Source of the DNA: an uncultured Oscillospiraceae bacterium
GTDB taxonomy: Bacteria > Bacillota > Clostridia > Oscillospirales > Oscillospiraceae
DNA: 29,240 bases
Direction of reading: 5' to 3'
NCBI GenBank assembly: GCA_910583885.1
Contig: CAJUAC010000031.1
Coordinates: 1 to 29,240, forward strand
Below the pieces are notes generated by a model. The model had not been told where the DNA came from. It ran no database searches and was given only the letters and a program-made list of their open reading frames with translations. Made by a program: the position numbers and the translations under genes. Shown here piece by piece: positions 13,436-21,603 of this stretch (the stretch's first letter is position 1; each line of letters starts with the position of its first letter).

Positions 13436-13630
13436 ATGTCTAAGAAGAATAACCGCATCAATGTTCCCGAGGCCCGCGAGGCTATGGACAAGTTCAAGAT
13501 GGAGGCTGCCAGCGAGGTTGGCGTGAACCTCAAGGAGGGCTACAACGGCGACCTGAGCTCCCGTGAGGCCGGCTCCGTCGGCGGCCAGATGGTCAAGAAG
13601 ATGATCGAGTCCTACGAGAAGAACCTGTAA
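13436..13630 (+). CDS. Alpha/beta-type small acid-soluble spore protein
   Basis: A 64-residue DNA-binding protein that coats and protects spore DNA. The middle 'MEAASEVGVNLKEGYNGDLS' includes the germination-protease-like cleavage region (EAASEVGV), and 'SREAGSVGGQMVKKMIESYE' is the conserved C-terminal helix region. The ATG at 13436 has AAGGAG ten bases upstream; longer in-frame starts (13388) read through the leader structure and are rejected. The gene stands alone between oadA and a strong terminator. Its presence is the best evidence that the host forms endospores. Confidence 0.93.
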   Translation: MSKKNNRINVPEAREAMDKFKMEAASEVGVNLKEGYNGDLSSREAGSVGGQMVKKMIESYEKNL

Positions 13631-13647
13631 GGTTCCTCTGGACAACA

Positions 13648-13685
13648 AAGGGGACCGGCGATAAGCCGGTCCCCTTTCTATTTTT
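13648..13685 (+). terminator. Strong terminator after the SASP gene
   Basis: GGGGACCGGC (13650-13659) pairs with GCCGGTCCCC (13665-13674) around 5 bases, followed by TTTCTATTTTT. The AAA before the stem makes it usable on the minus strand as well, for the convergent lipoprotein gene. Confidence 0.92.
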
Positions 13686-13701
13686 CCCATATGACATGCT
13701 G

Positions 13702-14538
13702 TCACTCCAAATATACTCCCAGCCGGGCCAAGCCGTTTTTCCCGACCAGCTCAGCGATTTCGGTATAGTCCAGGCGCAATGCGACAGGTCCCATCGTGTA
13801 GGGCCCCAGCTCAAAGCAGGAGAAAAACACCTCCATGCCCGTCCCGTCAAAAAGTACCGTCCCCTCGTTCCAATGGGCGATGGTTTCCGCATATTCAGGG
13901 AAAAAGGACTCCCGCACATCCAATGCCTCCGCCTGGGCCAGCAGCAGCTCCGCCGCTCCCATGCGGAAGGATTCCGGGGATTCCGCAATCTGGGCCGGGT
14001 CGATAAACTGCCCGGACCGCAAGTCAAACAGGAGGCTGGAGGTGTAGCTATTGGGATGGGCTCCGCCGGTGAAACTGCTGTTTTCTAAGCGGATACTGAT
14101 AATATGTCCCGCCAGATAGGCAGAGGCGACTGTCTCGTCGTAGCAGGGGGAGGCTGCGCTGCCCTGCTCATGGGCCCGCAGGGCATCCGCCCCAATCTGG
14201 CTGCCCAGGGTTACGGAATCCTCCAATAGCGCATCCATCCGCTTGTTGAAGCTTTCAATGTTCCGCTCTGCTACCTGCTTCTCTATAGGGGGGAGGCTGT
14301 CCAGGTTTGCCGCTGAGAGGGCCAGGAACTGGTAGTTGTACCAGGCCAGCTCCCCGCAGCCATCCCCAGCAGTGAAGCTGTCCGCAGCGGCCAGGGGGAC
14401 AAAGCTGTACTCCGCCTGTTCCCACACCTCTGCTGCTTCTACCCCCTGCTGCTTAGGCGGGGGCACATTGGCTTGGGAGCCGCAGGCACAGAAGAAACAT
14501 AGACAGGCGGCCAACAGTGCGGGCACCTGTTTTTTCAT
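13702..14538 (-). CDS. DUF3298/RsiV-like lipoprotein
   Basis: A 278-residue exported lipoprotein. The signal peptide MKKQVPALLAACLCFFCAC contains a lipobox-like cysteine, followed by a Pro-rich stretch. The body has a DUF4163-like half (about 45-130) and a DUF3298 half carrying SFTGGAHPNSY, SLLFDLRSGQ and FFPEYAETI, as in RsiV and PdaC-associated proteins. The ATG at 14538 is chosen because AGGAAGG is well spaced from it; ATG 14547 would lie against the site. No sigma factor is adjacent, so an anti-sigma role is unsupported. It lies 31 bases after tmcAL on the same strand. Confidence 0.8.
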   Translation of the reverse strand: MKKQVPALLAACLCFFCACGSQANVPPPKQQGVEAAEVWEQAEYSFVPLAAADSFTAGDGCGELAWYNYQFLALSAANLDSLPPIEKQVAERNIESFNKRMDALLEDSVTLGSQIGADALRAHEQGSAASPCYDETVASAYLAGHIISIRLENSSFTGGAHPNSYTSSLLFDLRSGQFIDPAQIAESPESFRMGAAELLLAQAEALDVRESFFPEYAETIAHWNEGTVLFDGTGMEVFFSCFELGPYTMGPVALRLDYTEIAELVGKNGLARLGVYLE

Positions 14539-14569
14539 AGAGATCATTCCCTTCCTAGAGGATAACGGC

Positions 14570-15766
14570 TTAGCGCATCACAGGGCCGGTCCGGTACTCC
14601 TGGCCCGGCCCTGCCTGATCCAGCGCAGGGTAAGCCAGGGTATAGAGATCCGTGCAGGCGGCCTCCTGGTTAAATACCCGCTGTGCCGCCCCGTCTAAAA
14701 GGCGGACATGTCCAGGTTTCGTCAGCACCGGCAGGGCTGCCCGGCCCCGCATCTGCCCCAGCAGTGCCCGGCCCCGGGCGTTGGCCCCCAGTACCCGGAG
14801 GTAGGGCGGGACCTCCCCCTGGGCTGCCTGGGGCGTACCCAGATAGCTCTGGAGCAGCATCCGCCGCAGGCGGGCCATCGGGTAGCGCTTGGTCTTCGCA
14901 GCGGCCAGCAGGCCGTCTATGGAGGAGGCAGTGCGGATGGCGTTATAAAAGCGGTGGTACAGCCCCTCCTTGCCGCCGTCGTAGGGCAAAAACTCCTTCT
15001 CCTCCATCTGCCGCAGGCGGGCCAGGACGGCACGCTGGCAGATCCTCATGGATACCGGGGCGCGGCCTGCCGCGATCTCCCGGTCAAGGACATCGGCAGT
15101 GCCGCAGGGCAGGAGGGCCCGCCAATCCCCGCCAGTGAGGATTGTCTCCCGGACCAGGGAGGCGGAGGGCATAGGGCTGGCCTCCCCGCTGTCGTGGCCC
15201 GCACCCACCCGTGGCAGGGCCAGGGGCTCCATGGGGTCCCCTGCGGCGCGGAGCGCCCGGAGGTACTCTACCGCCAGGGTGTCGTTGGGCCGGGACAGGC
15301 AGTCCGCCGCCGCCCCCATAAGCTCCCGGACCACCGTCTGCCGGGCGGCGGCAAAGGGGAGGCCGCTGTCCGCGTAACGCCGCAGGCCGGTGCAGTAGGC
15401 AGGGCTCTCCAGGCAGTCCACTGCCCGCTGCAGTGGGGCCAGTTCGCCGCTCTCACTGCCGAAAACCAGGTGGGTGACGACGCCTGTGGCCGCCAGCACT
15501 GCCACGCCCCCCTGTGCGAACCGTTCCGCTGCGGCAGCGGACCAGGGGGTGGGCAGCTCCAGCACCAGATCCACACCGCCCAGCAGGGCCGCCTCCGTCC
15601 GGGCGTGCTTGGACAGGATGGCAAAGTCCCCCCGCTGGACAAAATTGCCGCTCATACAGGCGACTACCGCCGTATCCGCCCCCAGGCGGCGGCGCAGCTC
15701 CGCCAGCAGCCAGCCGTGGCCCCGGTGGAAAGGGTTGTATTCCGCGATCACACCTGCCACTGCCAC
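14570..15766 (-). CDS. tmcAL: tRNA(Met) cytidine acetate ligase TmcAL (YlbM family)
   Basis: A 398-residue cytoplasmic enzyme predicted to use acetate and ATP to acetylate the wobble cytidine of elongator tRNA-Met. The N-terminus MAVAGVIAEYNPFHRGHG has the nucleotidyltransferase HxGH-like motif (NPFHRGH, about 11-17). It is followed by CMSGNFVQRGDFAILSKHAR and DLVLELPTPWS, both typical of YlbM/TmcAL. I chose GTG 15766 because GGGGAGG lies about seven bases upstream and the protein then starts right at the fold; ATG 15784 would put the ribosome site inside the gene. It is divergent from ackA, which makes acetyl-phosphate and acetate. Confidence 0.92.
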   Translation of the reverse strand: MAVAGVIAEYNPFHRGHGWLLAELRRRLGADTAVVACMSGNFVQRGDFAILSKHARTEAALLGGVDLVLELPTPWSAAAAERFAQGGVAVLAATGVVTHLVFGSESGELAPLQRAVDCLESPAYCTGLRRYADSGLPFAAARQTVVRELMGAAADCLSRPNDTLAVEYLRALRAAGDPMEPLALPRVGAGHDSGEASPMPSASLVRETILTGGDWRALLPCGTADVLDREIAAGRAPVSMRICQRAVLARLRQMEEKEFLPYDGGKEGLYHRFYNAIRTASSIDGLLAAAKTKRYPMARLRRMLLQSYLGTPQAAQGEVPPYLRVLGANARGRALLGQMRGRAALPVLTKPGHVRLLDGAAQRVFNQEAACTDLYTLAYPALDQAGPGQEYRTGPVMR

Positions 15767-15838
15767 GCCAGCGCCTCCCCTCAAACGACAATACGCCGGT
15801 CTGTCCCATAATTTTTCTGGAAAATCCCAAAAAAATGG

Positions 15839-15867
15839 TTGTCTAACCGGCGAGAATGGTCTACAAT
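15839..15867 (+). promoter_or_regulatory. Promoter of ackA
   Basis: A -35 TTGTCT (15839-15844), a 17-base spacer and -10 TACAAT (15862-15867). The start near 15874 gives a leader of about 100 nt. Confidence 0.75.
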
Positions 15868-15883
15868 ATATGTTGTGACCATT
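15855..15883 (+). promoter_or_regulatory. Inverted repeat over the ackA -10 box: possible operator
   Basis: AATGGTC (15855-15861) and GACCATT (15877-15883) are perfect 7-bp arms 15 bases apart; the inner ACAA/TTGT adds partial symmetry. The repeat brackets the -10 box and the start point, where a repressor would block transcription. The regulator is unknown. Confidence 0.5.
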
Positions 15884-15973
15884 TTACCTGTCTCCTGCCG
15901 GAAAAGCAAGTCACAGCCCGGAAACAAAAAATAACAAAACAATGACAATCGAAGGACAAGGAGAACTTTGAGC

Positions 15974-17164
15974 ATGAAAATTCTGATTATCAACGCGGGC
16001 AGCTCCTCCCTGAAGTACCAGTTTATGGAGTCCGAGGGCGGCCAGGTCTTCGCCAAGGGCCTGTGCGAGCGCATCGGCATCGACGGCCGCCTGACCCACA
16101 AGGTCCCCGGCCGTGAGGACGTGAAGCAGGATATCCCCATGCCCACCCACAGCGAGGCCATCCAGGCGGTGCTGGACATCATGGTGGACCCCGCCAAGGG
16201 CGTCATCTCCTCCACCGACGAGATCGCCGCTGTGGGCCACCGCGTCCTCCACGGCGGCATGGCCTTCACCGAGAGCTGCATCATTGACGACGCCTGCATC
16301 GCGGCCATCAAGAAGTGCATCCCCCTGGGGCCCCTCCACAACCCCGCCAATCTCATGGGCATCGAGGCCTGCCAGAAGATCATGCCCAAGACGCCCCAGG
16401 TGGCCGTGTTCGACACCGCCTTCCATATGACCATGCCCCCCAAGGCCTACATCTACGCCATCCCCTACGAGTACTATGAGAAGGACGACGTCCGCCGCTA
16501 CGGCTTCCACGGCACCAGCCACCGCTATGTCTCCGCCCGCGCCATCGACATGCTGGGCAATCCGGAGCACAGCAAGGTGATCTGCTGCCACCTGGGCAAC
16601 GGCTCCTCCCTCTCCGCCGTGGTGGACGGCAAGTGCGTGGACACCACCATGGGCCTGGGGCCCTTGGCCGGCTTCCCCATGGGCACCCGCTCCGGCGACG
16701 TGGACGCCACCATCCTGGAGTACCTGATGGGCCGGTACGGCTATGACATCAAGGAGATGCTGAACATCCTCAACAAGAAGAGCGGCGTGCTGGGCATCTC
16801 CGGCGTCAGCTCCGACTTCCGTGACCTGGATGAGGCCGCTGCCAAGGGCAATGAGCGCGCCGCCCTGGCCCTGGAGAAGTTCATCTATGAGGTGCGGAAG
16901 TTCATCGGCGCTTACGCCAACGCCATGGGCGGTGTGGATGCCATTGTGTTCACCGCCGGCATCGGCGAGAACTCCATCGACCTGCGCAAGCGGATCTGCG
17001 AGGGCATGGAGTACATGGGCGTGAAGATGGACGCGGAGAAGAACAATGTCCGCGGCCAGGAGGTGGATGTGTCCGCCGACGGCTCCAAGGTGAAGATCTT
17101 CGTCATCCCCACCAACGAGGAGCTGATGATCGCCATGGATACCGCCGCCCTCTGCAACAAGTAA
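15974..17164 (+). CDS. ackA: Acetate kinase
   Basis: A 396-residue cytoplasmic kinase that converts acetyl-phosphate and ADP to acetate and ATP. Family motifs are clear: N-terminal NAGSSSLKYQ, the catalytic-region AVFDTAFHMTMP, YGFHGTSHRYVS, HLGNGSSLSAV, and C-terminal VFTAGIGENS. Length fits the family. ATG 15974 has AAGGAG ten bases upstream; the TTG at 15968 is not needed. No phosphotransacetylase gene is next to it, which is unusual but not rare in this group. Its own promoter carries an operator-like repeat. Confidence 0.97.
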   Translation: MKILIINAGSSSLKYQFMESEGGQVFAKGLCERIGIDGRLTHKVPGREDVKQDIPMPTHSEAIQAVLDIMVDPAKGVISSTDEIAAVGHRVLHGGMAFTESCIIDDACIAAIKKCIPLGPLHNPANLMGIEACQKIMPKTPQVAVFDTAFHMTMPPKAYIYAIPYEYYEKDDVRRYGFHGTSHRYVSARAIDMLGNPEHSKVICCHLGNGSSLSAVVDGKCVDTTMGLGPLAGFPMGTRSGDVDATILEYLMGRYGYDIKEMLNILNKKSGVLGISGVSSDFRDLDEAAAKGNERAALALEKFIYEVRKFIGAYANAMGGVDAIVFTAGIGENSIDLRKRICEGMEYMGVKMDAEKNNVRGQEVDVSADGSKVKIFVIPTNEELMIAMDTAALCNK

Positions 17165-17176
17165 ATTCATCCTATT

Positions 17177-17235
17177 TGCGCCGCTGCGCTCGTTTCCCTG
17201 GCCTGTCCGGGGGTAAAACAGAGCGCGGCGGCGCA
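17177..17235 (+). other. Long hairpin after ackA
   Basis: TGCGCCGCTGCGCTC (17177-17191) pairs with GAGCGCGGCGGCGCA (17221-17235) with one mismatch. The 29-base loop is partly self-pairing. There is no T-run directly after it. It is probably an mRNA 3' end or a weak terminator. Confidence 0.5.
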
Positions 17236-17323
17236 TACTGTATCAACAGGTGCGCTCTTTCTTCTGCAAAAGGAGATGGATCAAATCGGAAATCAAATAC
17301 CTTGCCATAGGGAGGATATTAGT

Positions 17324-18067
17324 ATGTTGAAGGATCAGGTTGCTATCATCACCGGCGGCACACGGGGGATAGGCTATGCCATTGTGGAAAAATATCTGGA
17401 AAACCACGCTTCCGTCGTCCTCTGCGGCTCCCGCCAAGAGACAGCGGATAAGGCGGTGGCCGCGTTGAAGGCCAAGGACCCCACATGGAAGGTGGAGGGG
17501 ATTGCGCCGGATTTGACGGATTATGCCTCGGTGAAGGAGGCGTTCCAGGGCGTCCAGGACCGCTATGGGCGCATTGATATCCTGGTGAACAACGCCGGGC
17601 TCTCATCCTCTGACCCCCTCTCCGCCTATACGCCGGAGATGTTCCGGAAGGTGATGGCCCTCAATGTGGACGCGGTGTTCTACTGCATCCGGGCGGTGTA
17701 CGACACCATGGCCGCCCAGAAGAGCGGGTGCATCATCAACACCAGCAGCGTGGTCAGCCGCTTCGGCCAGCCCAGCGGCGTGGCTTACCCCACCAGCAAA
17801 TTTGCCATCAACGGCCTGACCCTCTCCCTGGCCCGGGAGCTGGGCCCCCAGGGCATCCGAGTCAACGCGGTGGCGCCGGGCATCACCAACACGGATATGA
17901 TGAAGGCCGTACCGGAGAGCGTTATCACCCCGCTGATCAACCAGATCCCCCTGCGCCGCATCGGGGAGCCAGAGGATCTGGCCAATGCCTTCCTCTTCCT
18001 GGCCAGCCCCGCAGCCTCCTATATCACCGGGGAGATCCTCCACGTGGGCGGCCAGGTCCGGACCTGA
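17324..18067 (+). CDS. Short-chain dehydrogenase/reductase (FabG-like)
   Basis: A 247-residue classical SDR with the Rossmann motif TGGTRGIG (10-17), NNAG (89-92), Asn114, and the catalytic set Ser141/142, Tyr155 and Lys159 (YPTSK). The PG motif VAPGITNTDM follows. It is an NAD(P)H-dependent oxidoreductase; 3-oxoacyl-ACP reductase is the usual name, but no fab genes are near, so the substrate (a hydroxy or keto acid, alcohol or sugar) is open. The ATG at 17324 has GGGAGG eight bases upstream; the earlier in-frame start at 17276 overlaps leader DNA. Confidence 0.9.
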   Translation: MLKDQVAIITGGTRGIGYAIVEKYLENHASVVLCGSRQETADKAVAALKAKDPTWKVEGIAPDLTDYASVKEAFQGVQDRYGRIDILVNNAGLSSSDPLSAYTPEMFRKVMALNVDAVFYCIRAVYDTMAAQKSGCIINTSSVVSRFGQPSGVAYPTSKFAINGLTLSLARELGPQGIRVNAVAPGITNTDMMKAVPESVITPLINQIPLRRIGEPEDLANAFLFLASPAASYITGEILHVGGQVRT

Positions 18068-18090
18068 CCCTGTCCCCCGAAAGCCGGGCA

Positions 18091-18132
18091 GGGCCTGGGC
18101 GGTAGAATTGACCGCCCAGGCCCCGCCTTTTG
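18091..18132 (+). terminator. Terminator after the SDR gene
   Basis: GGGCCTGGGCGGT (18091-18103) pairs perfectly with ACCGCCCAGGCCC (18111-18123), loop 7, followed by CGCCTTTTGCTG. It ends the SDR transcript before the paaK promoter. Confidence 0.75.
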
Positions 18133-18223
18133 CTGTATGCAGGACATTTTCCAGCCGCTATGTCTGCCCCAGGAGTATTCTGCATGTATATGAGGGTTTC
18201 GACGGATTTTCTTCCACTTTCCG

Positions 18224-18252
18224 TTGACTTTGCCCCTCGGAAATGGTAAAGT
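18224..18252 (+). promoter_or_regulatory. Promoter of the paaK unit
   Basis: A -35 TTGACT (18224-18229), a 17-base spacer and -10 TAAAGT (18247-18252). A second -10-like GATAAT (18260-18265) lacks a -35 partner. Confidence 0.6.
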
Positions 18253-18314
18253 TGTGTGGGATAATCAGGCCCCAGGGCCCATGAAACACATATTGATAAC
18301 CAAGGAGACCATCT

Positions 18315-19613
18315 ATGGAGCGTTACTATCAGCCAGCAATCGAGACCGCATCCAGGGATCAGCTCCTGGCCTGGCAGAACGAACGCCTGGTCAGGCAGGT
18401 GCAGCATGTATGGGATCATGTCCCCTACTACCGGAAAAAGATGGAGGAGAAGGGCATCGCCCCCGGCGAGATCCAGGGCGTGGAGGATCTCCACAAGCTC
18501 CCCTTCCTCACCAAGGACGACCTGCGGGAGGCATACCCCTACGGCCTGCTGGGGATGCCCCTCAAGGACTGCACCCGCATCCAGTCCACCTCCGGCACCA
18601 CCGGGCGGCGGGTGGTTGCCTTCTATACCCAGCACGACATTGACCTGTGGGAGGACTGCTGCGCCCGGGCCATCGTGGCCGCTGGCGGCACGGATGAGGA
18701 TGTCTGCCACGTCAGCTACGGCTACGGCCTCTTTACCGGCGGTCCCGGCCTGAACGGCGGCAGCCACAAGGTGGGCTGCCTGACGCTGCCCCTGTCCTCC
18801 GGCAATACGGACCGCCAGCTCCAGTTTATGGTGGACCTGGGCTCCACCATCCTGTGCTGCACCCCCTCCTATGCGGCCTATCTGGCCGAGAGCATCCATG
18901 AGCGGGGATTGCGGGACCAGATCAAGCTCAAGGCGGGCATTTTTGGCGCCGAGGCATGGAGCGAGGAGATGCGCCGGGATATCGAGTCCAAGCTGGGCAT
19001 CAAGGCCTATGACATCTACGGCCTGACCGAGACCAGCGGCCCGGGCGTCGCCTTTGAGTGCTCCGCGCAGGCGGGAATGCATATCAATGAGGACCACTTC
19101 ATCGCAGAGATCATCGACCCGGATACCGGCGAGGTCCTGCCCGAGGGCAGCAAGGGTGAGCTGGTGTTCACCGCCATCACCAAGCAGGCGTTCCCCCTGC
19201 TGCGCTACCGCACCCGGGATATCTGCGTGCTCAGCCGGAAGCCCTGCGCCTGCGGCCGCACCCACATCAAGATGAGCAAGCCCATGGGCCGCAGTGACGA
19301 TATGCTCATTGTCAAGGGCGTCAACGTCTTCCCGTCCCAGATCGAGACTGTCCTGCTGGAGCAGGGCTATCCCGCCAACTACCAGATTCTCGTTGACCGC
19401 GTGAACAACTCCGACACCCTGGAGGTCATGGTGGAGATGACGGCGGAGAACTTCTCCGACAACCTGGGCCGGATTACCAGGATGGAGCAGGGCCTTGTGA
19501 CGGCCCTGAAGGCGATGCTGGGCATTTACGCCAAGGTCCGTCTGGTAGCGCCCAAGACCATCACCCGCAGCGAGGGCAAGGCCGTGCGTGTCATCGACAA
19601 GCGCAAGATTTGA
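18315..19613 (+). CDS. paaK: Phenylacetate-CoA ligase family enzyme
   Basis: A 432-residue adenylate-forming ligase that activates an aryl-acetate with ATP and CoA, or runs in reverse for ATP. Motifs in order: STSGTTG phosphate loop (91-97), the aromatic pocket region YGYGLFTGG, YGLTE (235-239), RYRTRD (297-302), 'GRSDDMLIVKGVNVFPSQIE' (325-344), and the C-terminal SEGKAVRVIDKR lysine. KPCACGR (309-315) adds a Cys pair seen in PaaK-type ligases. The ATG has AAGGAG upstream. It is followed at once by an ACT-domain gene and then an aminotransferase, the usual company of indolepyruvate/arylpyruvate oxidation. Substrates are inferred. Confidence 0.9.
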   Translation: MERYYQPAIETASRDQLLAWQNERLVRQVQHVWDHVPYYRKKMEEKGIAPGEIQGVEDLHKLPFLTKDDLREAYPYGLLGMPLKDCTRIQSTSGTTGRRVVAFYTQHDIDLWEDCCARAIVAAGGTDEDVCHVSYGYGLFTGGPGLNGGSHKVGCLTLPLSSGNTDRQLQFMVDLGSTILCCTPSYAAYLAESIHERGLRDQIKLKAGIFGAEAWSEEMRRDIESKLGIKAYDIYGLTETSGPGVAFECSAQAGMHINEDHFIAEIIDPDTGEVLPEGSKGELVFTAITKQAFPLLRYRTRDICVLSRKPCACGRTHIKMSKPMGRSDDMLIVKGVNVFPSQIETVLLEQGYPANYQILVDRVNNSDTLEVMVEMTAENFSDNLGRITRMEQGLVTALKAMLGIYAKVRLVAPKTITRSEGKAVRVIDKRKI

Positions 19614-19630
19614 GAGAGGAGCGAACTGGT

Positions 19631-20062
19631 ATGACGATCCATCAGATCTCTATATTCCTGGAGAACCGCGCCGGCCAGCTGGCCGATATCACCGCGATCC
19701 TGTCGGAAAACCATGTGGATCTGCGGGCCATCAACATTGCGGAGACTGCCGACTATGGCGTGCTGCGCCTGATTGTGGACGACGCCCAGCGCGCCTCCGC
19801 CATCCTCCTGGAGCGCGGTTTCATCCTGACAATGACCCCGGTGGTGCCGGTGGCTGTGCCCGACCGCCCCGGCGGGCTGAACGAGGTGCTGCAGGTGATC
19901 TCCCGGGCGGAGATCGACGTGGAGTACATGTACTCCGTGTTCGGTCAGAAGGAGGGCCTGGCCTATATGATCTTCCGGGTGGGCGACCCGGAGCGGTTCA
20001 ACGCCGTGCTGGCATCCAGCGGCCTGGCCGCCGTCCCCGGCGATGAGCTGGGCACACACTGA
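19631..20062 (+). CDS. Tandem ACT-domain protein
   Basis: A 143-residue protein made of two ACT domains (about 1-68 and 70-138). The first runs HQISIFLENRAGQLADITAI and the second VAVPDRPGGLNEVLQVIS, each with the Gly-containing ligand loop. ACT domains bind amino acids, so it probably senses an aromatic or branched amino acid and tunes the partner enzymes. It starts 18 bases after paaK with GAGAGGAG upstream. Paired paaK-ACT genes commonly accompany indolepyruvate:ferredoxin oxidoreductase in anaerobes, but no iorAB is in this window. Confidence 0.85.
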   Translation: MTIHQISIFLENRAGQLADITAILSENHVDLRAINIAETADYGVLRLIVDDAQRASAILLERGFILTMTPVVPVAVPDRPGGLNEVLQVISRAEIDVEYMYSVFGQKEGLAYMIFRVGDPERFNAVLASSGLAAVPGDELGTH

Positions 20063-20084
20063 GGCCGCCATTCATCAAAAATAA

Positions 20085-20107
20085 CCGGGGCCGTCCGGCG
20101 GCCCCGG
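20085..20107 (+). other. Hairpin between the ACT gene and aminotransferase
   Basis: CCGGGGCCG (20085-20093) pairs with CGGCCCCGG (20099-20107), loop 5, with no T-run. It could reduce read-through or stabilise the upstream message; the aminotransferase may still share the transcript. Confidence 0.5.
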
Positions 20108-20134
20108 AATCCCAATCAAAAGGACTGATTTACC

Positions 20135-21301
20135 ATGCAGGAAATGAGCAGAAAGAACCGGCTGTTTACGGACTCCGTTATCCGCCGCATGACCCGGATC
20201 GCCATCGATTGCGGGGCCATCAACCTGGCCCAGGGGTTCCCCGACTTTGACCCGCCCAAGGCGATGACCGACCGTCTGGCTGAGGTCAGCGCCCAGGGCC
20301 CCCACCAGTACCCCATCACTATGGGCGCGCCCAACTTCCGGGAGGCCCTGGCCCGCAAGTGCGGGCGGTTCATGGGCTGCACCCTGGACCCCAACACGGA
20401 GATGGTCGTCACCATCGGTTCCACGGAGGCCATGGTAGACACGATCTTCGCCCTGACCAACCCCGGTGACAAGATCATCATGTTCTCCCCCTACTTTGAG
20501 AACTACCACGCCCAGGCCATCATGGCCGACTGTGAGCCGGTGTTCGTCCCCCTGGTGCCGCCCTCCTTCCACTTTGACGCCAATGTTCTGGAGGACGCTT
20601 TCAAGCAGGGGGCTAAGGCCATCCTGATCTGCAACCCCTCCAACCCCAGCGGCAAGGTCTTCACCTACGACGAGCTGAAGCTGATTGCAGACCTTTGCAT
20701 CAAGTACGACGTGTACGCCATCATGGACGAGGTGTACGAGCACATCATCTATGAGGGGAACAAGCATGTCTACATGAACAGCCTGCCCGGCATGTGGGAG
20801 CGGACGGTCAGCTGTTCCAGCCTCTCCAAGACCTACTCCGTCACCGGCTGGCGTCTGGGCTACGCCATCGCCCCCCAGGAGATCATGGACCGCATCAAGC
20901 AGTACCACGATTTCAACACCGTGGGCGCACCCTCCCCCTTGATGGAGGCCGCCGTGGTGGGCCTGGACATGCCGGACAGCTACTATGAGGAGTTCGGCGC
21001 GCACTATGCCCATATGAAGAAGATCTTTACCGACGGCCTGAAAAATATCGGCATCCCCTTCACCGACCCCCAGGGCGCGTATTTCGTTCTGGCCAACATC
21101 GGCCCCTACCTCAAGCCGGGCCAGAGCGACGTGGCCTTCTGCGAGGAGATGGCCCACAAGGTGGGCGTCGCCTGCGTCCCCGGCACCTCCTTCTTCCGGG
21201 AGGACGTCCAGGACATTGTCCGCGTCCACTTTGCCAAGAAGGATGAAACCCTCTATGAGGCCCTCAACCGCCTGTCTGATATCAAGGCGAAAATGGCATA
21301 A
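20135..21301 (+). CDS. PLP-dependent aminotransferase, class I/II
   Basis: A 388-residue fold-type I aminotransferase. Seen: LAQGFPDFDPP near the N-terminus, the cofactor-phosphate region VTIGSTEAM, NPSNPSGK (167-174), MDEVYEH with Asp198 and Tyr201, and the Schiff-base Lys232 in SLSKTYSVTGWRLGY. A carboxylate-binding Arg lies in 'IVRVHFA' near the end. The Asp-Phe-Asp-Pro start segment and the Gly/Tyr-rich pocket resemble enzymes acting on aromatic, Gln/Met or kynurenine-type substrates. With paaK and ACT upstream, an aromatic amino acid is a fair guess, making the arylpyruvate fed to a ferredoxin oxidoreductase. It carries AAAGGA about 12 bases before the ATG. Confidence 0.93.
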   Translation: MQEMSRKNRLFTDSVIRRMTRIAIDCGAINLAQGFPDFDPPKAMTDRLAEVSAQGPHQYPITMGAPNFREALARKCGRFMGCTLDPNTEMVVTIGSTEAMVDTIFALTNPGDKIIMFSPYFENYHAQAIMADCEPVFVPLVPPSFHFDANVLEDAFKQGAKAILICNPSNPSGKVFTYDELKLIADLCIKYDVYAIMDEVYEHIIYEGNKHVYMNSLPGMWERTVSCSSLSKTYSVTGWRLGYAIAPQEIMDRIKQYHDFNTVGAPSPLMEAAVVGLDMPDSYYEEFGAHYAHMKKIFTDGLKNIGIPFTDPQGAYFVLANIGPYLKPGQSDVAFCEEMAHKVGVACVPGTSFFREDVQDIVRVHFAKKDETLYEALNRLSDIKAKMA

Positions 21302-21308
21302 AGCCCCC

Positions 21309-21352
21309 ATTGACGAGGCGGCCGCTTCGGGAGAAGCGGCCGCCTCGTCAAT
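21309..21352. terminator. 20-bp perfect hairpin between convergent genes
   Basis: Arms 21309-21328 and 21333-21352 are perfectly complementary with a GGGA loop. The structure is seven bases after the aminotransferase stop and overlaps the stop codon of the convergent zinc-ribbon gene. No clear T-run follows on either strand, so bidirectional termination is inferred from position and strength alone. Confidence 0.6.
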
Positions 21353-21603
21353 CATTCCTGGTGTGAACCGTCCAGCGGATGCCCGCACTCCGGACAATGC
21401 TTCGGCCTTCTGCCCCTGATCTGGAAGGCGGCATGGCAATTGGGACAGCGATAGAAGATCACAGTCTGAAGCATCCCCGACAGCAGAACAACAATCCCTG
21501 CGATACCGGGCCAATTCACCTGGGTCATCAGGGAGATCATGCATAAAACGAGCCCTGTATAGAGGCAAATATTGTATATCAAATAGCTTTTCTTGTAATC
21601 CAT
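21352..21603 (-). CDS. Small membrane protein with C-terminal zinc ribbon
   Basis: An 83-residue protein of unknown function. Two membrane segments (about residues 8-25 and 31-50) are followed by a zinc-ribbon with CPNC (53-56) and CPEC (70-73), spaced 13 residues, then GHPLDGSHQE. The four cysteines should hold one zinc ion on the cytoplasmic side. The ATG at 21603 has GAGGA eight bases upstream. Its stop codon is built into the 20-bp hairpin at 21309-21352. Confidence 0.75.
   Translation of the reverse strand: MDYKKSYLIYNICLYTGLVLCMISLMTQVNWPGIAGIVVLLSGMLQTVIFYRCPNCHAAFQIRGRRPKHCPECGHPLDGSHQE

Noticed and set aside
13388..13630. 80-aa version of the spore protein starting at 13388
   Set aside because: The extra Arg/Lys-rich residues are encoded by the leader structure and the ribosome site. 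The 64-aa form starting MSKKNN has a proper site and family length.
15911..17236. 441-codon minus-strand ORF opposite ackA
   Set aside because: It is a shadow of acetate kinase with repetitive His/Gly/Val composition and no ribosome site.
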